Shown here in pieces: positions 1 through 8,642 of a stretch of 21,784 nucleotides of DNA. The translations under genes and the position numbers were made by a program. The DNA lies in assembly GCF_025362455.1 (NCBI RefSeq), contig NZ_JANYGJ010000090.1, positions 1 to 21,784 of the forward strand, in the 5' to 3' direction. The notes beneath the pieces are model-generated. The model was not told where the DNA came from, did not search any database, and saw nothing but the letters and a program-made list of their open reading frames with translations. Every line of letters begins with the position of its first letter. Within the stretch, counting starts at the first letter, position 1. Source of the DNA: Deinococcus sp. (GTDB taxonomy: Bacteria; Deinococcota; Deinococci; Deinococcales; Deinococcaceae).

Positions 1-125
1 ACGTCGGCGGGCGAGAGGTTGGTGTTGGCGCCGTAGCTGACATCCGCGCTGCCGCTGCGCTGCGCCGCCGTTTCAGGCCTGGTGGGCTGTGGTTGAGTGG
101 GCTGGGGTTTGGTTGAGTTGTCCAT
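1..125 (-). CDS. N-terminal fragment of an unrecognised protein, cut by the window edge
   Basis: An open frame runs on the minus strand from an ATG at 125 to the window start, giving 41 codons without a stop. The first 20 or so residues are rich in Thr, Pro and Gln (starting MDNSTKPQPTQPQP), like a disordered N-terminal tail. After residue 24 the composition becomes more ordinary (SADVSYGANTNLSPADV). Third codon positions are mostly G or C, as in the real genes nearby. I see no good ribosome-binding site before the ATG. The gene would be divergent from the exporter gene at 276. No function can be assigned from this fragment, and it could be a chance open frame. Confidence 0.45.
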   Translation of the reverse strand, partial: MDNSTKPQPTQPQPTRPETAAQRSGSADVSYGANTNLSPAD

Positions 126-192
126 ACCGCAGTCTGCTCAGTAGAGCGCCGCCTCCGGATGTGGAGCGCCTTGAGCGGTTACAGCGCTATTC

Positions 193-226
193 GGGCGAGG
201 TGGGCTATCGGGCAAGGTGGGCAATC
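193..226. repeat. Two 17-bp tandem repeats upstream of the exporter gene
   Basis: Two adjacent copies of GGGC(G/A)AGGTGGGC(T/A)ATC differ at two bases and are followed by a third partial GGG. Each copy contains AAGGTGG or GAGGTGG, and the real ribosome-binding site of the next gene (264-270) is also AAGGTGG. This looks like slippage-generated repetition in the leader, with no function shown. Confidence 0.5.
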
Positions 227-275
227 GGGTGAAACCGGTCTTTCGGGCGCCCAGCAGGCTGCTAAGGTGGACGAC

Positions 276-1258
276 ATGAGTTCCCCGCCGCCCACCCGCC
301 CAGTACAGTCAGGGCCAGTACACCCAGGGCCAGTACACTCACGGCTCGATCCGCTCAGCCTGGGCGCCATCGCGCTGACGATTCTGTTCTGGGCCTCGGC
401 CTTTGCGGGTATCCGGGCCGGACTCGCGGCCTTTTCGCCGGGGCATCTGGCGCTCTACCGTTTTCTGGTGGCCGGGACCGTGCTGGGCGGCTACGCGCTG
501 GTCGCCCGCATTCCGCTGCCCTGCCGCGCCGACCTGTGGCGTATCTTCGGGCTCTCGTTTCTGGGCATCACGCTGTACCACACGCTGCTGAATTTCGGTG
601 AACAGAGCGTGCCCGCCGGGACCGCCAGCCTGATTATCGCCTCCGGGCCGGTCATCACGGCGCTGATCGCCACCCGCTTTGCCGGTGAACGCCTGACCCC
701 GCTGGGCTGGATGGGCACCTTCGTCAGCCTGGCGGGCGTGGCCTTGATCGTTCTGGGACGCGGCCCCGTACCGATGAGTGGGGGCGTTTCGTTCACGCGG
801 GGCGCGGTCCTGATCTTGCTGGCGGCGTTGTCGACCAGCATCTACTTCATTTTCCAGAAGCCGCTGCTGGGGCGTATCAACCCGCTGCACTTCACGGTCT
901 GGAGCCTGCTGCTGGGCGCCGTGCCGCTGCTGGTCTTCGCGCCGGGCTTCGCCGCCGAGTGGCGTTCGGCGCCGATCAGCGCCCACCTGGCCGTCATCTA
1001 CCTGGGCCTCTTTCCGTCGGCGCTGGCGTACCTGTGCTGGACCTTCGCCCTGTCGCGGGTGAGTGCCAGTGTGACCACCAGCTTTCTGTTCGTCAGCCCG
1101 GTGCTGGCGGTGCTCATCGCCTGGGTCTGGCTGGCCGAGGTGCCGGGCCTGAGTGCGCTGATCGGCGGCGCGGTGGCGCTACTGGGCGTGCTGCTGGTCA
1201 ATACCCTGGGCCGCCCTGGCCGGGGTTCACCGCCCGCCTCCAGGCCCGTGAAGGCGCC

Positions 1259-1262
<4 letters not shown>
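276..1262 (+). CDS. EamA/DMT-family membrane transporter (putative metabolite exporter)
   Basis: Protein of 328 aa, usual for the drug/metabolite transporter superfamily. After a short Pro-rich tail containing a degenerate repeat (QSGPVHPGPVHSR), there are about ten hydrophobic segments arranged as two EamA halves. Typical family stretches are visible, such as FWASAFAGIRAGLAAFSPG in the first helices and SVPAGTASLIIASGPVITA near helix 4. The family exports amino acids or other small metabolites across the inner membrane; the substrate cannot be read from sequence. The ATG at 276 is preferred over the upstream in-frame ATG at 159 because AAGGTGG lies 5 nt before it and the intervening residues are low complexity. 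The stop overlaps the start of the ABC gene by 4 nt (GTGA), so the two are very probably co-translated. Confidence 0.85.
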
Positions 1263-2776
<1,514 letters not shown>

Positions 2777-2867
2777 GGGGAGGGCCGCCTGTGTCCAGCA
2801 CAGCAAAGAGCGCAAGCCGAGGTGGCCGCGCTCCTGCTGGATGGTGCTGGCTGACCTGAGCGCTGAA

Positions 2868-3272
2868 TTATTCGCCGCTGGTCTGCACCGCCACGCCGAT
2901 GACCGGCACGTTCAGGTTGACCAGGGCGTTGCCGCCGGAGCTGAGCGTCAGGGTCGTGTTGGCGTTGACTCCGGCGCTGGTGGTGGCGCGTTCCACATCC
3001 ACCGTCAGCACGGCGTCGGCGCCGTCGAGTCCGGCAGCGGTCAGGGTGACGGTGATGCCGGTGGGCAGGCCAGCCGCGCTCAGCGTCAGGTCGCTTGGCA
3101 ACACGCCGCCGAGCTGGGTAAGCGGCACCCGCAGGGTCTGCCAGCTCGCCTCGGTGTAGATCGGCTGGTACGACAGGGTGCTGATCTCCAGACCGGTGTT
3201 GGCGGCGAGGGCGGTGGGCAAGGCGCTCAGGGCGGCGCTCAGACTCAGGGCGATCATCAACTGCTTCATCAT
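2868..3272 (-). CDS. Small secreted hypothetical protein
   Basis: The ATG at 3272 is preceded by a strong ribosome-binding site, AAAGGAGAAG, at 3286-3277. The 134-aa product starts MMKQLMIALSLSAALSALPT, a clear Sec signal peptide ending at an Ala-rich cleavage site (ALA-AN, about residue 23). The mature part is about 110 residues, Thr/Leu/Val/Gly rich with alternating hydrophobic residues (GITVTLTAAGLDGADAVLTV, NTTLTLSSGGNALVNLNVPV), suggesting a beta-sandwich. It has no Cys. It probably acts at the cell envelope or outside the cell. I do not recognise a family. It is transcribed away from tRNA-Leu and converges on the ABC gene. Confidence 0.75.
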   Translation of the reverse strand: MMKQLMIALSLSAALSALPTALAANTGLEISTLSYQPIYTEASWQTLRVPLTQLGGVLPSDLTLSAAGLPTGITVTLTAAGLDGADAVLTVDVERATTSAGVNANTTLTLSSGGNALVNLNVPVIGVAVQTSGE

Positions 3273-3286
3273 GGTGCTTCTCCTTT

Positions 3287-3320
3287 GAGGCGGGGGGCTG
3301 GAGGCGGGGGGCTGGAGGCG
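3287..3320. repeat. 14-bp G-rich tandem repeat in the leader of the secreted-protein gene
   Basis: Two perfect copies of GAGGCGGGGGGCTG (3287-3300 and 3301-3314) are followed by a degenerate third, GAGGCGGCGGC. The repeat ends directly against the ribosome-binding site of the minus-strand gene, so it lies in that gene's 5' leader. Runs of six G suggest replication slippage or possible G-quadruplex formation. Confidence 0.6.
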
Positions 3321-3596
3321 GCGGCGCTGATCGGCTGGGCGGCGAACGCTGGGCGCTCTTTGCCTGTGAACACAGCATGCGCGGGCTCTGAGAAGGCCGG
3401 GCGCAGGGCATGTGGAGATTTCGTGCGCCCCCGATGCCCCGGCTGAAGCGCCGTTTCTGCCTTTATTTACCTTTACTGCCGCGTTCGTGACTGGTCTGGC
3501 CGCCGCTCCTCTTCGCGGAATCTGCAAAGATTGACGCTGCGTGAGGCCGCCGCCCAGGGCTTCCATAAAGGTGTGCCCCGCGCCCGGTTTCAGCGG

Positions 3597-3602
3597 TATA
3601 CT
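3597..3602 (+). promoter_or_regulatory. -10 box of the tRNA-Leu promoter
   Basis: TATACT matches the sigma-70 -10 consensus at five of six positions and lies 8 nt before the first base of tRNA-Leu, so transcription would begin at or just before the mature 5' end. No clear -35 box is seen at the expected spacing. Confidence 0.55.
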
Positions 3603-3610
3603 CTGCGCGG

Positions 3611-3695
3611 GCCGGGATGGCGGAATCGGTAGACGCACTCGACTTAAAATCGAACGCTCTTGGGCATACGGGTTCAAGTCCCGTTCTCGGCACCA
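3611..3695 (+). tRNA. tRNA-Leu (anticodon TAA)
   Basis: An 85-nt class II tRNA with encoded CCA. The acceptor stem GCCGGGA pairs with TCTCGGC (one G-U), the discriminator is A, and the T-arm contains GGTTCAAGTCC. The anticodon loop CTTAAAA places TAA at 3645-3647, reading UUA and UUG, which should be rare codons in this GC-rich genome. A long variable arm is present, as expected for leucine. It is a single-gene unit with its own -10 box and terminator. Confidence 0.97.
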
Positions 3696-3698
3696 GCC

Positions 3699-3724
3699 AA
3701 ACCTCGTCTAAGGCGGGGTTTTTT
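3699..3724 (+). terminator. Intrinsic terminator after tRNA-Leu
   Basis: AAACCTCG and CGGGGTTT form an 8-bp stem (one T-G pair) around the loop TCTAAGG, ending in a run of six T (3719-3724). It begins 4 nt after the tRNA CCA end. Confidence 0.9.
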
Positions 3725-3760
3725 CGCGTCCGTGTCAGGACGTCTGTGCTGAGGCGTCTG

Positions 3761-3809
3761 TGCTGGCTTGTTTAATGCCGCTGGTTTGTGCTGGTTTGTT
3801 CAACGCCGC
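3761..3809. repeat. 21-bp direct repeat, two copies
   Basis: TGCTGGCTTGTTTAATGCCG at 3761-3780 (plus C3781) recurs at 3789-3809 as TGCTGGTTTGTTCAACGCCG (plus C), with three transitions and a 28-bp period. A related pair, CGTCTGTGCTG, lies just upstream (3741-3765). It looks like degenerate tandem duplication; no function is evident. Confidence 0.5.
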
Positions 3810-4170
3810 ACAGGGCCGAGCTGGGGCGGTAGCCTCCGCACGCGAGAGGTGCGTCACGTCGCCCACTGTCTCTCCGCGCCGCGCCCACGGCTACCTCGCT
3901 CAGACCGACAATTGACGGTTCCCAATTCACGGTGCCCGGTCGCCGCCGCGCCCCCTCGGACGAATCAGTGTCTCGAAGGGGCGCTGTATTCTGCTGTGGA
4001 TGGTAAAATAGGACTGTTAATCTGCCTGCAACTTATCTTCCGTATGCATTTTGCGTTCAGACTTGCAATCTGTAGCACTCTTCATTCAAGATTAGAGTCG
4101 AGCTTCTTCAAATCACCGCCGTGCTGTTCTGGGAAAATCGGTGCATTTTGCTCCGAAGCTGCCACAGTTT

Positions 4171-4250
4171 TTGCTCAGTCCCTGTTTTGCTCAGTCCCTG
4201 TCTTGCTCAGTCCCTGTCTTGCTCAACCGCTGTCTTGCCCCACCACTGTT
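4171..4250. repeat. Five 16-bp tandem repeats upstream of the 508-aa gene
   Basis: Units are TTGCTCAGTCCCTGTT (4171), TTGCTCAGTCCCTGTC (4187), TTGCTCAGTCCCTGTC (4203), TTGCTCAACCGCTGTC (4219) and TTGCCCCACCACTGTT (4235). A partial TTGCC follows and runs into the -10 box. The period is exactly 16 bp with decay toward the promoter. TTGC at the start and TGT at the end of each unit are invariant. The array could be repeated regulator-binding sites or a slippage tract that changes promoter context. Confidence 0.85.
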
Positions 4251-4251
4251 T

Positions 4252-4260
4252 TGCCATAAT
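4252..4260 (+). promoter_or_regulatory. Extended -10 promoter element of the 508-aa gene
   Basis: TGC followed by CATAAT matches the TGn extended -10 plus a five-of-six -10 hexamer. It lies 35 nt before the GTG start and immediately after the 16-bp repeat array. No good -35 box is present, which an extended -10 can tolerate. Confidence 0.5.
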
Positions 4261-4295
4261 CGTGCCCTGAGCACGTTCCAATGGAGGCTGCCACC

Positions 4296-5822
4296 GTGAA
4301 TCCTTCCCTGCGCTACATCATTACCCGCCCCTGCCTCTCCGAGGGCAGTCTGACCGTCGCCAAATACCTCCAGGGTCTGTTTCCGGTCACGCTGGCCGGG
4401 CAGACCCTGGCCCTGAGTGACGAGCAGGGCCGTGAGTACCCGGTGCAGCTCAGTGCCAGCGGCAAGCGGCTGCTGGGCCTGGGTGTGCTCTACCACGCCT
4501 ACAACCTCGACGTGAACGACGTGCTGATGCTGAGCGAAACCACCGCCGGGCACTACGCGGTGGCCTGTGTGGTCAAGCCGCACACCGAGCGCCTCAACGC
4601 CCCGGCCCGCAGCGACAAACCCGCCGAACCGACCCGGCGTGTGGTGGTCAGCGCCACGCCGCACGTCCGCGAGGTGCGCATGGAACGCGCCGTCCCGGTA
4701 GCTCCAGCCGCCGCCGTCCGCGTGACGGAACACCGCCCGGACGCCCAGGACGCTCAGGCCAGCACCAAACCAGACCCAGCCAGATCGGACACCGCCGGGA
4801 GTGAGCAGCAGGCTGCCCAGAATCAAAGCGTCCACAACCAGAGCGCCGAGGACCAGCGCCGAAGTGCTCGCCACGCCGCCCCGCGCCGCGAGCCACTCAA
4901 GCTGGAGGCGGTGCAGGACGCCTCCGAGTATTCTGCGGCGCAGGCCCATTCTGCGCAGATGCAGCCCAGCGTGGTGCCGGTGCGCGGTGAGGCGGTACGC
5001 GGTGAGGTGGTGCGCGGCGAAACAACCCGCAGCGAGCCGCCCCGCCCTGGTCAACCGCAGCCCAGTCAACCGCAGCCCAGTCAGGCTCAGCCCGGCCACA
5101 CTCAGCCCGGCGCCGCGAAGAGTGCGCCTCAACCCGCCCTGCTTCAACCCGCCCTGCTCGAAACGGTGGCCGATCAGCTCAGTGAACTGGCGCAGCTCAC
5201 CGGCTACCAGGTCGAGTATCTGGGCGGCCACGAAGCTGGCCCGGTGCGCCTGCGTGCCGATCTGGGCAACCACAGCTACGACGTGATGCTGGCCTTATCC
5301 GAGGCCGAGATCGCCCACCCGGCCTACCGCCAGGGCAGTTACCGCGCCCTGCTGAGCTGGGAGCGTGATACCCCGGCCTCCAGCCCACGCTTTACCCGCG
5401 AGGCCCTGGGCGCGCTGCTCGAACACGCCCGCCTGGCGCCGCTGACCCCAATCGACCTGCGCGGCTACTGGAACACCTCCAGCTTCGACCTCGACAGCGT
5501 GGCGAGCCTGGCCGAACTGGTCAGCGCCCACCTGGTGCAGCGCGGAACGTTTACCTACGTCCTGGGCACCCTGGCGCAGCAGCCCGCCCACAGCGTCGTG
5601 GACCCGACCCGCCTGGCCGAGCGGCTGGGCAGCGGCGTGAACACCGCCGAGCTGAACTCGATTCTGGAGACCCTGTGCCGCGCCCCGTTCATGGCCCTGA
5701 TGCCGCTGCCGGGCCACCAGTATTACCTGCGCTGCGACGTGAACGATCTGCTCCGCGACCTGTCCGAGTACGCCCAGAGCGTGGGTCGCCGCCTCCAGCC
5801 GCAGGTGAAAGCCAGGGTGTAG
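4296..5822 (+). CDS. Orphan three-part protein with Pro/Gln-rich linker, unknown function
   Basis: GTG at 4296 is chosen over ATG at 4281 because GGAGG (4283-4287) is 8 nt upstream of it and covers the ATG. The product has 508 aa. Residues 1-95 form a compact, probably beta-rich domain beginning MNPSLRYIITRPCLSEGSL. Residues 100-280 are low complexity and disordered, with VRGE repeats (VRGEAVRGEVVRGETTRS) and PSQPQPSQAQPG-type repeats. Residues 285-508 form a second folded part: an alpha/beta segment opening LLETVADQLSELAQLTGY, then a helical end (LAERLGSGVNTAELNSILET) that could be winged-helix-like. There is no signal peptide, membrane segment or recognised catalytic motif. Two folded domains on a long charged/Pro-rich linker would suit a nucleic-acid-associated or scaffold protein, but that is inference. 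It is a single-gene unit with a strong downstream hairpin. Confidence 0.75.
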   Translation: MNPSLRYIITRPCLSEGSLTVAKYLQGLFPVTLAGQTLALSDEQGREYPVQLSASGKRLLGLGVLYHAYNLDVNDVLMLSETTAGHYAVACVVKPHTERLNAPARSDKPAEPTRRVVVSATPHVREVRMERAVPVAPAAAVRVTEHRPDAQDAQASTKPDPARSDTAGSEQQAAQNQSVHNQSAEDQRRSARHAAPRREPLKLEAVQDASEYSAAQAHSAQMQPSVVPVRGEAVRGEVVRGETTRSEPPRPGQPQPSQPQPSQAQPGHTQPGAAKSAPQPALLQPALLETVADQLSELAQLTGYQVEYLGGHEAGPVRLRADLGNHSYDVMLALSEAEIAHPAYRQGSYRALLSWERDTPASSPRFTREALGALLEHARLAPLTPIDLRGYWNTSSFDLDSVASLAELVSAHLVQRGTFTYVLGTLAQQPAHSVVDPTRLAERLGSGVNTAELNSILETLCRAPFMALMPLPGHQYYLRCDVNDLLRDLSEYAQSVGRRLQPQVKARV

Positions 5823-5834
5823 GTGGAAAGTGAC

Positions 5835-5872
5835 CACAGGAGCTGACCGGCGTGATCTGGTCAGCTCCTGTG
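5835..5872 (+). terminator. Long hairpin downstream of the 508-aa gene
   Basis: CACAGGAGCTGACC and GGTCAGCTCCTGTG form a perfect 14-bp stem around a 10-nt loop, starting 12 nt after the stop codon. The following TCGTCTTGG is only weakly T-rich, so it may be a terminator or a 3'-end stabilising hairpin. It may also serve the convergent acetyltransferase gene. Confidence 0.65.
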
Positions 5873-5930
5873 TCGTCTTGGTCTGGACGCCACTGCGGGG
5901 TCGTCTGCATCGGTCAGAAACGACAAAGGT

Positions 5931-5956
5931 CAACGCCAAAAATCAACGCCAAAAAT
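5931..5956. repeat. 13-bp tandem repeat downstream of the acetyltransferase gene
   Basis: Two perfect copies of CAACGCCAAAAAT (5931-5943 and 5944-5956). On the minus strand they lie 19 nt after the acetyltransferase stop and read as ATTTTTGGCGTTG twice, giving two T5 tracts, though I see no stem before them. Confidence 0.6.
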
Positions 5957-5975
5957 CGGCAACAGTGCCTGCTCA

Positions 5976-6557
5976 TCACCCGTCCCCCTCCTCCGACCAG
6001 CGGGCGAACACCAGCGTGTCGCGCAGAACGCCCCCCTGGGCGTCGGCGGCACTGCGCTTGAGGACCGCCTCGCGCTCGTAGCCCAGCCGTAGCGGCACGG
6101 CGGCGCTGCGGGCGTTGCGAGGGTCACACCGAATTTCGATGCGCCCGAAGCCCAGCCCACCCGCCTGAGTGGGCCTCAGCGCCAGCTCGGTCAGCGCCCC
6201 GGCCAGCTCGGTGGCGTAGCCGTATCCCTGCGCGTCCTCGGCGAGCCAGTAGCCGATGTCGCCCACCGGCACGCTCCAGTCGAGGCGGTGAATACCGCAG
6301 GCGCCGATGAGCCTGCCCGCGCTGAAGGTCAGGTACATCAGGTCTTCGCTGTTCAGAAAGCGCTCGTAGGATTTCAGACACCGCTCCGTCTGCGCCTCCA
6401 GCGTCACCGGCTGCTGCGCCCAGGACATCCAGGGCCGCAGGTGCTCCAGATTGGCGTTGACCAGCTTCATCTGCTCGGCGGCGTGCTCGCCCGTCGGTAC
6501 GCGCAGCAGCAGCCGCTTGGTGCTCAGCGTTTCGGGAAAGGCGGCGGGTTCGGGCAC
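5976..6557 (-). CDS. GNAT-family N-acetyltransferase, RimJ/RimL-like
   Basis: Protein of 193 aa, normal for the ribosomal-protein acetyltransferase branch of the GNAT family, which moves acetyl from acetyl-CoA to an amine. The opening LSTKRLLLRVPTGEHAAEQM matches the family start (L.T.RL.LR). LIGACGIHRLDW and VGDIGYWLAEDAQGYGYATE cover strand 4 and the acetyl-CoA loop; the loop reads QGYGYATE where the family has a Q/R-x-x-G-x-G/A motif. The end (NARSAAVPLRLGYEREAVLK) matches the C-terminal half. The true substrate cannot be inferred. The start is a GTG with no ribosome-binding site but a TACCCT -10 box 7 nt upstream, so the mRNA is probably leaderless. It is divergent from the M3 peptidase gene. 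Confidence 0.85.
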   Translation of the reverse strand: MPEPAAFPETLSTKRLLLRVPTGEHAAEQMKLVNANLEHLRPWMSWAQQPVTLEAQTERCLKSYERFLNSEDLMYLTFSAGRLIGACGIHRLDWSVPVGDIGYWLAEDAQGYGYATELAGALTELALRPTQAGGLGFGRIEIRCDPRNARSAAVPLRLGYEREAVLKRSAADAQGGVLRDTLVFARWSEEGDG

Positions 6558-6564
6558 CGAGGTC

Positions 6565-6570
6565 AGGGTA
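6565..6570 (-). promoter_or_regulatory. -10 box of a leaderless promoter for the acetyltransferase gene
   Basis: Read on the minus strand, TACCCT fits TANNNT and ends 7 nt before the GTG start. That places transcription initiation at or next to the start codon. The expected -35 area falls inside the C-rich G-quadruplex tract. Confidence 0.5.
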
Positions 6571-6878
6571 CAACGGGGAGTGGGAGGGGAGTGGGTGGTG
6601 GGGAGTGGGCACAGCGCAGGGCGGGATGGGTGCCTGGTTTTTCTTCGCCTGATATGAGATCAACTGGATTTTCAGTCATCTTGACCCCTCGCCCCGTGGG
6701 AGAGTCGCAGACCTGAGGAGTGGCGTCCTCATGGGGACGAGTAGCGCCTGCTGGGCGTCTGTTCACGAGGACAGTCCGTTCACGACGAGTGCTTGCAGAG
6801 GGGAGTGAGCGCAGCTCATGCACTTCCCGCGCACCGCGCACCTCCTTAACCCACTCCCCATCACCCGACCCGCCGCTC

Positions 6879-6884
6879 TAGACT
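6879..6884 (+). promoter_or_regulatory. -10 box of a leaderless promoter for the M3 peptidase gene
   Basis: TAGACT fits TANNNT and ends 6 nt before the ATG at 6891. There is no ribosome-binding site in the intervening GCGGCC, so the transcript probably starts at the ATG. Confidence 0.55.
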
Positions 6885-6890
6885 GCGGCC

Positions 6891-8642
6891 ATGACTGCCT
6901 TGCCCCCACAGACGGGTGAAGACCGCACCCCGGACGACGTGCTGGTGTTTGAGACCGCCCAGACGACCTGGCCCCACTACGCCCAGCGCATGGCCGCCCT
7001 GGAGCGGGCTGAGCTGAGCCCTGCCGGGGTAAACGCCTGGCTGCACGACTGGTCTGAGCTGAGCAAGGAAGCGGCGCAGACCGGCGCGGTGCTGGGCCTG
7101 CGGGCTGACCTGAATACCGCCGACGAGGCCGCCCAGAGCGCACTGGCCGCTTACCGGGGGGAGGTGGGGCCGCCGATGATGAGGGCCGGGCAGGTGCTGC
7201 GCCGGAAACTGCTGGCCGTTCAGGACTACACCCCGGCCCCCGACATGGTGCTGGCCCTGCGCCGGATGCAGGGCGAGGCCGAGTTCTACCGCGAGGCCAA
7301 CGTGCCGCTGGAGATCGTTCACGCCGAGCAGATGCAGCGCTACGCCGAGATTACCGGCGCCCAGACGGTGAATTTTGGCGGCGAGCTGACCGTGCCCGAA
7401 GCCGAGGCCCTGCTCGGCAGCGCCGACCGCAAGCGCCGCGAGAACGTCTGGACCGCCATGTCGGCCTCGCGTGAGGCCGCGCGCCCGGCCCTGAACGCCC
7501 TGATGCAAGACTTGCTGCCGATTCGCCGCCAACTGGCGCTGAACGCCGATCTGACCCTGCCGGGCACCCAGATGGGCGACTACCGCGCCTACACCTGGCG
7601 GCAGTTGGGGCGGGTAGATTACACGCCCCAGGACTGCCTGGACTTCCACGCGGCGGTGCTCGGCGAGGTCGTGCCGCTGGCCGCCGAGATCATGGGCGAC
7701 AAGGCCCGGCAACTCGGCCTGGACACGCTGCGCCCCTGGGACTACTCGCGCCGCACCGCCCTGGACCCCGAAGGCCGCCCGCCGCTGCATCCCTTCGAGA
7801 GTGCGCCTGAGCTGGAGGCCATCGCCCAGCGGGTCTTCGACGCCCTCGATCCGGAGCTGGGCGCCCGCTTCGGCCTGATGCGCACGGGCGGCTACCTCGA
7901 CCTGGCCAGCCGCCAGGGCAAGATGAGCCACGCCTACTGCGAGAGCCTGGAGCACGCCGACATGCCGTTCGTGGTCATGAACGTGGTGGGCACTTCACAG
8001 GACCTGGGCGTGCTGCTGCACGAGATCGGCCACGCCTTTCACTTCATGGCGTCCTCGCGCGCCCAGCCGCTGATCTGGAACCGCTGGAGCCCGCTGGAAT
8101 TCGTCGAGGTGCCCAGCATGGCGATGGAGTACCTGGCCCTCGATCAGCTCAGCGCCGCCTACCTCCCCGCCGAGCTGGAGCGGGTCCGCCGCGAGCAGCT
8201 CGAAGGCAGCATTCTGTTCTTGCCCTGGGCCGTGCAGATGGACGCCTTCCAGCACTGGCTGTATACCCAGAGCGCTGAGCTGAGCATTGCCGATCTGGAC
8301 GCCAAATGGCTCGAACTCGACCGCGCCTACCACCCCTGGCTCGACTGGTCGGGGCTGGATGAGCGGGAGCGTGCGGGTGGCTGGCAGTACTACCATATCT
8401 TCCGCAACCCGTTTTACTACCTTGAATACGCCATGTGCAGCCTGGGCGCCGTGGATTTGTGGCGCCAGTCGCGCACCGATAAGCCCGGCACCCTGGCCCG
8501 CTACAAGGCCGCACTGAGCCTGGGCAACACCGCGACTCTGCCGGAGCTGTACCGGGCGGCGGGTACCCAGTTCCGCTTCGACGCGGCCTACCTCAGCGAG
8601 CTGATGACCTTCCTGATGAACGAGCTGAAAGGAGCGTTATGA
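6891..8642 (+). CDS. M3 family oligoendopeptidase (PepF-like zinc metallopeptidase)
   Basis: Protein of 583 aa, the usual size for M3B oligoendopeptidases, which cut short peptides in the cytoplasm. The zinc site is intact: HEIGHAFH at 377-384 supplies two His and the catalytic Glu378, and Glu406 in EFVEVPSMAMEY, 25 residues after the second His, is the third ligand. The downstream YYHIFRNPFYYLEYAMCSLG also matches the family, where His/Tyr residues near the end contact substrate. There is no signal peptide. Its stop overlaps the start of the M20 amidohydrolase gene (ATGA), so the two form an operon for peptide and acyl-amino-acid breakdown. The start follows a leaderless-type -10 box. Confidence 0.93.
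   Translation: MTALPPQTGEDRTPDDVLVFETAQTTWPHYAQRMAALERAELSPAGVNAWLHDWSELSKEAAQTGAVLGLRADLNTADEAAQSALAAYRGEVGPPMMRAGQVLRRKLLAVQDYTPAPDMVLALRRMQGEAEFYREANVPLEIVHAEQMQRYAEITGAQTVNFGGELTVPEAEALLGSADRKRRENVWTAMSASREAARPALNALMQDLLPIRRQLALNADLTLPGTQMGDYRAYTWRQLGRVDYTPQDCLDFHAAVLGEVVPLAAEIMGDKARQLGLDTLRPWDYSRRTALDPEGRPPLHPFESAPELEAIAQRVFDALDPELGARFGLMRTGGYLDLASRQGKMSHAYCESLEHADMPFVVMNVVGTSQDLGVLLHEIGHAFHFMASSRAQPLIWNRWSPLEFVEVPSMAMEYLALDQLSAAYLPAELERVRREQLEGSILFLPWAVQMDAFQHWLYTQSAELSIADLDAKWLELDRAYHPWLDWSGLDERERAGGWQYYHIFRNPFYYLEYAMCSLGAVDLWRQSRTDKPGTLARYKAALSLGNTATLPELYRAAGTQFRFDAAYLSELMTFLMNELKGAL

Larger units (their letters stand above)
3726..4295. other. 570-bp intergenic region, AT-richer than its surroundings, with repeats and two extended -10 boxes
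   Basis: No convincing gene is present; open frames here lack a ribosome-binding site and the local codon bias. From about 3990 to 4260 the sequence is visibly AT-richer than the rest of the window. It holds a repeated 21-mer (3761-3809), a repeated TGCATTTTGC (4045-4054 and 4142-4151), five 16-bp tandem repeats (4171-4250) and two extended -10 motifs, TGGTAAAAT (4001-4009) and TGCCATAAT (4252-4260). It most likely carries the promoter and control region of the 508-aa gene, possibly with a long alternative leader RNA starting near 4016. Confidence 0.5.
6558..6890. other. 333-bp divergent intergenic region with G-quadruplex motif and mirrored C-rich 17-mers
   Basis: No gene is seen. On the plus strand, 6575-6609 has runs GGGG, GGG, GGGG, GGG, GGGG, GGG separated by 1-4 nt, a strong intramolecular G-quadruplex pattern. 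Its last 17 bases (6593-6609, GGGTGGTGGGGAGTGGG) recur in inverted orientation at 6850-6866 with one mismatch. Thus each divergent promoter has the same C-rich 17-mer upstream of its -10 box, 22 nt away on the acetyltransferase side and 12 nt on the peptidase side. A perfect 6-bp hairpin (TGAGGA...TCCTCA, 6714-6731) and a repeated GTTCACGA (about 6760-6785) lie between. Confidence 0.55.

Noticed and set aside
159..275. The upstream ATG at 159 for the exporter
   Set aside because: No ribosome-binding site, and the added residues come from a low-complexity tandem repeat; ATG 276 has AAGGTGG at good spacing.
959..1258. An N-terminal extension of the ABC gene back to 959
   Set aside because: The extension lies inside the EamA exporter gene in another frame, has no domain content, and the GTG at 1259 overlapping the exporter stop gives a normal ABC N-terminus.
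3768..4259. A 163-residue plus-strand frame in the gap before the 508-aa gene
   Set aside because: Part of it translates the 16-bp repeat array, codon bias is absent and no start signal is present.
4191..5273. A 360-residue minus-strand frame opposite the 508-aa gene
   Set aside because: It mirrors the coding strand; the plus-strand gene has GGAGG, a promoter and a terminator.
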